From positions 62,001-126,000 of the forward strand of contig NZ_FNAI01000009.1 in assembly GCF_900101875.1 (NCBI RefSeq): a stretch of 64,000 bases of DNA, in the 5' to 3' direction. Numbering within the stretch: the first letter of the stretch is position 1; each line of letters begins with the position of its first letter. Source of the DNA: Mucilaginibacter pineti. Its GTDB lineage: Bacteria > Bacteroidota > Bacteroidia > Sphingobacteriales > Sphingobacteriaceae. The translations under genes and the position numbers were made by a program. The notes beneath the pieces were generated by a model. That model ran no database searches and was not told where the DNA came from. It saw nothing but the letters and a program-made list of their open reading frames with translations. This document shows, one piece after another, positions 61,083-64,000 of the stretch.

Positions 61083-62291
61083 TTGAAGATCCTTATTTTA
61101 ACACATCGCGTTCCGTTTCCGCAAAATGGCGGCTATGCTATTGTGGTGTGCAATACCATTAAGGGTCTTATCGCGCTTAAACATGATGTATCGCTGGTAT
61201 CGCTTGATGCGCGTAAATACAGCGGCAGCGGTCAGGATATCAAAGATGAGTTACAGGATCAGATAAATTACTCATCCTATAAGATCAACATCAATGTATC
61301 TATGCTTGATGGGTTGGTGAATATCTTCCGCCGCAAATCAAACGATATAGACCGGTATTATGACGCTGAATTTGAAAAACTGCTCATCCGTACGTTACGC
61401 CAAAACGATTACGATATTATACAATTGGAGGGCTTGTTTGTAACACCATATTTATCGGCTATCCGCAAGCATTCAAAAGCCAAAGTTGTATACCGCTCGC
61501 ACAATATTGAGCACCAGGTATGGCAAAGGCTGGCGCAGCAAAAAAGTGACCTGTTCAAAAAATCATACCTTAAGATGCTGGCCCGGCGCATTAAGGATTA
61601 TGAATTGCAGCAGCTTAATAAATTTGATGCCATTGCAGTTTTTACCACCGAAGATAAAAGTACCATCCTGTCGTACGGGACAACTATCCCTGTCGAGATT
61701 TTTCCGGTAGGTATTGACCTTACCCGTTACCGCCCCGATTTTTCAAAGACCGAATTTCCGAGCCTGTTTTTCCTGGGATCATTGGATTGGCTTCCCAACC
61801 GTGAGGGGATTGAATGGTTCATTGATAATTTTCATAAAGATCTTACCGATGGCGACCTGCGCGTAAAATTCTATGTAGCCGGCCATAATATCCCCGAACG
61901 GTTTGACGATTACGAAGTGATGGGTAAAATATTTATACAGGGCGAGGTTGATGACGCTTTTGAGTTTGTAAATAGTAAGGCCATTATGATAGTGCCGTTG
62001 TTATCGGGCGGTGGTATGCGCGTAAAAATTGTAGAAGGCATGGCTATGCAAAAATGTATCATATCTACATCGCTGGGTGCCGAGGGTATAAATTTTGAAA
62101 ATGGTACAAATATCCTCATCGCCAACAACCAGGATGAGTTTTACCACGCCATTGAACGCTGTATTGCCGACGAAGAGTTTTGCCGTAACATAGGCATCAA
62201 CGCCCGTAAGCTGGTTGAGGAGCAGCACGAGGTTAACAGGGTAACCCGCGACCTGGTGAAGTTTTACCGGGTGCTAATTAAGGGTTTATAA
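61083..62291 (+). CDS. Family 4 glycosyltransferase
   Basis: 402 residues, GT-B fold. The N-terminal Rossmann half has ILILTHRVPFPQNGGYAIVV (acceptor-side Gly-rich loop) and YRSHNIEHQVWQ. The C-terminal half has the donor-site E-x7-E type region: SLFFLGSLDWLPNREGIEWF, VMGKIFIQGEVDDAFEFVNS, IVPLLSGGGMRVKIVEGMAM and GAEGINFENGTNILIANNQD. Starts with TTG at 61083 behind a good promoter. Product unknown; it is not in an obvious polysaccharide locus. Confidence 0.92.
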   Translation: MKILILTHRVPFPQNGGYAIVVCNTIKGLIALKHDVSLVSLDARKYSGSGQDIKDELQDQINYSSYKININVSMLDGLVNIFRRKSNDIDRYYDAEFEKLLIRTLRQNDYDIIQLEGLFVTPYLSAIRKHSKAKVVYRSHNIEHQVWQRLAQQKSDLFKKSYLKMLARRIKDYELQQLNKFDAIAVFTTEDKSTILSYGTTIPVEIFPVGIDLTRYRPDFSKTEFPSLFFLGSLDWLPNREGIEWFIDNFHKDLTDGDLRVKFYVAGHNIPERFDDYEVMGKIFIQGEVDDAFEFVNSKAIMIVPLLSGGGMRVKIVEGMAMQKCIISTSLGAEGINFENGTNILIANNQDEFYHAIERCIADEEFCRNIGINARKLVEEQHEVNRVTRDLVKFYRVLIKGL

Positions 62292-62364
62292 GTCTGCCCC
62301 TCCCTGGAACAAATCCGGTCGCTGTTAATTTCCAATCCACCCGAATTTTCCACTTAGAAATAAT

Positions 62365-62372
62365 TACTTTTG
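62365..62372 (+). promoter_or_regulatory. Candidate -7 box of gcvT
   Basis: TACTTTTG matches TAnnTTTG and ends 20 bp before the gcvT ATG; no -33 TTG at the expected distance. Confidence 0.4.
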
Positions 62373-62392
62373 CGGCTTATTATACAGTTTGC

Positions 62393-63472
62393 ATGAAGAA
62401 TACTGCTTTAACCAATGTACATATAAAAACAGGCGCCAAGATGGTGCCGTTTGCTGGTTACAACATGCCCGTACAATACGCGGGTATTAATGCCGAACAC
62501 GAAACCGTGCGTAAAGCCGTTGGCGTGTTTGACGTAAGCCACATGGGCGAGTTTATTTTAAAAGGAGATAACGCGCTTGATCTTATACAACGTGTTACCA
62601 GCAACGATGCATCTAAATTATATGATGGTAAAGTGCAGTACTCGTGCCTGCCAAATGAAGATGGCGGCATTGTTGACGATTTACTGGTTTACCGTATTGA
62701 CGAAAAGACCTACATGCTGGTAGTTAACGCCTCAAACATAGAAAAGGATTGGAACTGGGTATCAAAATACAACACCGGCGGTGTTGAAATGAAGGATATA
62801 TCTGATCGTACCTCACTGCTGGCAATCCAGGGCCCAAAAGCGGCAGAAGCTTTGCAAAGTCTTACGGATGTTGATCTGGTATCAATGGAATACTACACCT
62901 TTAAAAAAGGCACGTTCGCAGGTGTTGATAACGTAGTAATATCTGCAACGGGCTACACCGGCGCGGGCGGTTTCGAGATTTATTTCGAAAACCAATATGC
63001 CGAGCAGATCTGGGATGCCATATTTAAAGCCGGCGAACCGTTTGGCATTAAACCAATAGGTTTAGGTGCCCGCGATACCCTGCGTTTAGAGATGGGCTTT
63101 TGCCTGTATGGTAACGACATTGACGACACAACATCGCCATTAGAGGCCGGCTTAGGTTGGGTTACTAAATTCAACAAGGATTTCACCAATTCTGAAGCAC
63201 TTCAACAGCAAAAACAAGCCGGTGTAAACAAAAAACTGGTGGGTTTTGAAATGATAGAACGCGGTATCCCCCGCCATGATTACCCCATTGTTGATGCCGA
63301 TGGTAACAATATAGGCAAAGTAACATCGGGAACGCAATCGTACTCGCTTCAGAAAGCTATAGGCCTGGGCTATGTAAATACGGAATTTGCCAAAGAAGGC
63401 ACCGAAATTTATGTAAGCATCAGGGATAGTAAGGTTAAGGCGATTATTGTAAAGCCACCATTCTACAAATAG
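62393..63472 (+). CDS. gcvT: Glycine cleavage system T protein (aminomethyltransferase)
   Basis: 359 residues; transfers the methylene group from glycine-derived aminomethyl-lipoyl H protein to tetrahydrofolate. Signatures: GAKMVPFAGYNMPVQYAGIN, VGVFDVSHMGEF, LLAIQGPKAAEAL, ATGYTGAGGFEIYFEN, LGARDTLRLEMGFCLYGNDI with catalytic Asp, and SPLEAGLGWVTKFNKDF. gcvP and gcvH are not in the window. Directly followed by a long hairpin that leads into comB. Confidence 0.97.
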   Translation: MKNTALTNVHIKTGAKMVPFAGYNMPVQYAGINAEHETVRKAVGVFDVSHMGEFILKGDNALDLIQRVTSNDASKLYDGKVQYSCLPNEDGGIVDDLLVYRIDEKTYMLVVNASNIEKDWNWVSKYNTGGVEMKDISDRTSLLAIQGPKAAEALQSLTDVDLVSMEYYTFKKGTFAGVDNVVISATGYTGAGGFEIYFENQYAEQIWDAIFKAGEPFGIKPIGLGARDTLRLEMGFCLYGNDIDDTTSPLEAGLGWVTKFNKDFTNSEALQQQKQAGVNKKLVGFEMIERGIPRHDYPIVDADGNNIGKVTSGTQSYSLQKAIGLGYVNTEFAKEGTEIYVSIRDSKVKAIIVKPPFYK

Positions 63473-63561
63473 GTTACTGGTCATTAGTCATTGGTCATTA
63501 GTTGGTTTTCATTCCGGCTACGATCAACGGCTTCTATGACCAATGACTAATGACCAGTGAC
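63473..63561. repeat. Long hairpin with reiterated-unit arms between gcvT and comB
   Basis: The left arm (63473-63498) begins one base after the gcvT stop and the right arm (63536-63561) ends 2 bp before the comB ATG. The arms pair over 26 bp with one mismatch and are made of the repeated unit GTCATTAGTCATTG, with a 37-nt loop. Confidence 0.92.
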
Positions 63562-63563
63562 TA

Positions 63564-64000
63564 ATGACTAAAAATTTACACGTTTGCCTTACTCCGGCAC
63601 TGCTGCCTCTTTTTAATGTAGAAGAGTATATAGTGGTGATCATTGATATTTTCAGGGCAACATCATCTATATGTTATGGTATTGAAAACGGTGCTGAGGC
63701 TATTATCCCGGTATCACAGGTTGAGGAGTGTTCCGCGTATAGAGAGAAAGGGCTGGATTACCTATTGGCAGCAGAGCGTGATGGAAAAGTAGTTGACGGG
63801 TTTGATTTCGGCAACTCACCATTTTCCTACACTGTCGAAAAAGTTGCAGGTAAAACCATTGTACTTACCACCACCAATGGCACGCATGCCTTGCACCTAT
63901 CGCGCAGCGCCAAAAAAATAGTCATTGGCTCATTTTTAAATTTAACAGCACTAAGCAACTGGTTAAAAATTCAAAACGAAAATATACTATTGGTTTGTGC
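63564..64000 (+). CDS. comB: 2-phosphosulfolactate phosphatase family (ComB), cut by window end
   Basis: The first 145 residues are present, open to the edge. ComB family features: VVIIDIFRATSSICYGIENG near the N-terminus, AAERDGKVVDGFDFGNSPFS and VLTTTNGTHALHLS, then VIGSFLNLTAL. ComB acts in coenzyme M/sulfolactate metabolism in archaea and its bacterial homologues, including in Bacteroidota, are of less certain role. ATG at 63564 is the first codon after the hairpin; the hairpin arm sequence continues into the start region. Confidence 0.9.
   Translation, partial: MTKNLHVCLTPALLPLFNVEEYIVVIIDIFRATSSICYGIENGAEAIIPVSQVEECSAYREKGLDYLLAAERDGKVVDGFDFGNSPFSYTVEKVAGKTIVLTTTNGTHALHLSRSAKKIVIGSFLNLTALSNWLKIQNENILLVC

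Overview
The window looks like a chromosomal segment of a Bacteroidota bacterium of the family Sphingobacteriaceae, most likely Mucilaginibacter or a close relative. The reasons are the Bacteroidota-type promoter -7 boxes (TAnnTTTG), the near absence of Shine-Dalgarno sequences, TTG starts, AT-rich spacers, TPR-containing sensor kinases, RRM/Gly-rich RNA-binding protein, M61 and M28 exported peptidases, DUF4199/DUF2752/TM2/DUF4175 families, and REP-like hairpins of the CTTGTCATGCTGAACG type. Genus is inference; no rRNA is present. There are no phage, IS element, CRISPR or rRNA genes; the region is mostly housekeeping and envelope genes with a few unknowns.

Layout. 1-5.6 kb: end of an unknown gene, a repeat-rich spacer, a degenerate receiver protein, a membrane protein, serS, then a tight rsmI-DinB-like-lnt run. 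5.7-14.6 kb (all minus): a short-chain dehydrogenase and TetR unit with a well-formed twin operator, and a probable six-gene unit marR-MFP adaptor-RND pump-TolC-response regulator-BadF/GlcNAc kinase with gaps of 36, 6, 5, 36 and -4 bp. 14.7-20 kb: M61 peptidase, amino acid permease, M28 lipoprotein peptidase, TM2 protein. 20-28 kb: REP cluster, DUF4199/DUF2752 pair, mfd, lipoprotein, hpt, M16 peptidase, def. 28-33 kb: exported CarboxypepD-like protein, Nfu-type scaffold, Mrp ATPase, an AsmA-like/GT51 fusion, nitroreductase. 33.5-41.3 kb: LacI regulator, single-domain response regulator, small unknowns, exported hydrolase, PEGA-like protein, tRNA-Pro(GGG), TPR histidine kinase. 41.5-46.2 kb: DUF4175 protein, RsbW-like ATPase, ybeY, glutathione peroxidase. 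46.3-55.6 kb: RDD protein, ffh, a candidate small RNA, Gre-like protein, two more histidine kinases, RRM protein, dienelactone hydrolase. 55.6-64 kb: flippase-like protein, family 2 glycosyltransferase, OppC-like permease, SpoIIE-type phosphatase, rnhB, family 4 glycosyltransferase, gcvT and the start of comB.

Themes. Signal transduction is rich: three histidine kinases, two clean and one degenerate receiver, TetR, MarR and LacI regulators, and the two enzymatic halves of a partner-switching system (RsbW-like ATPase at 44.8 kb, SpoIIE-like phosphatase at 59.1 kb), none with an obvious partner next door. The most interesting non-coding signals are (i) four hairpins whose arms are built of short reiterated units, each with a different unit sequence, three of them directly at a start codon (rsmI, rnhB, comB); (ii) paired palindromes that bracket the SDR promoter; (iii) a 15-bp perfect inverted repeat over the -7 box of the RRM gene; (iv) a promoter-terminator pair without an ORF near 49.87 kb; and (v) several -7 boxes so close to the start codon that the mRNAs should be nearly leaderless. 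I found no clear-cut novel defence or biosynthetic system; the hairpin family and the small RNA candidate are the best leads.
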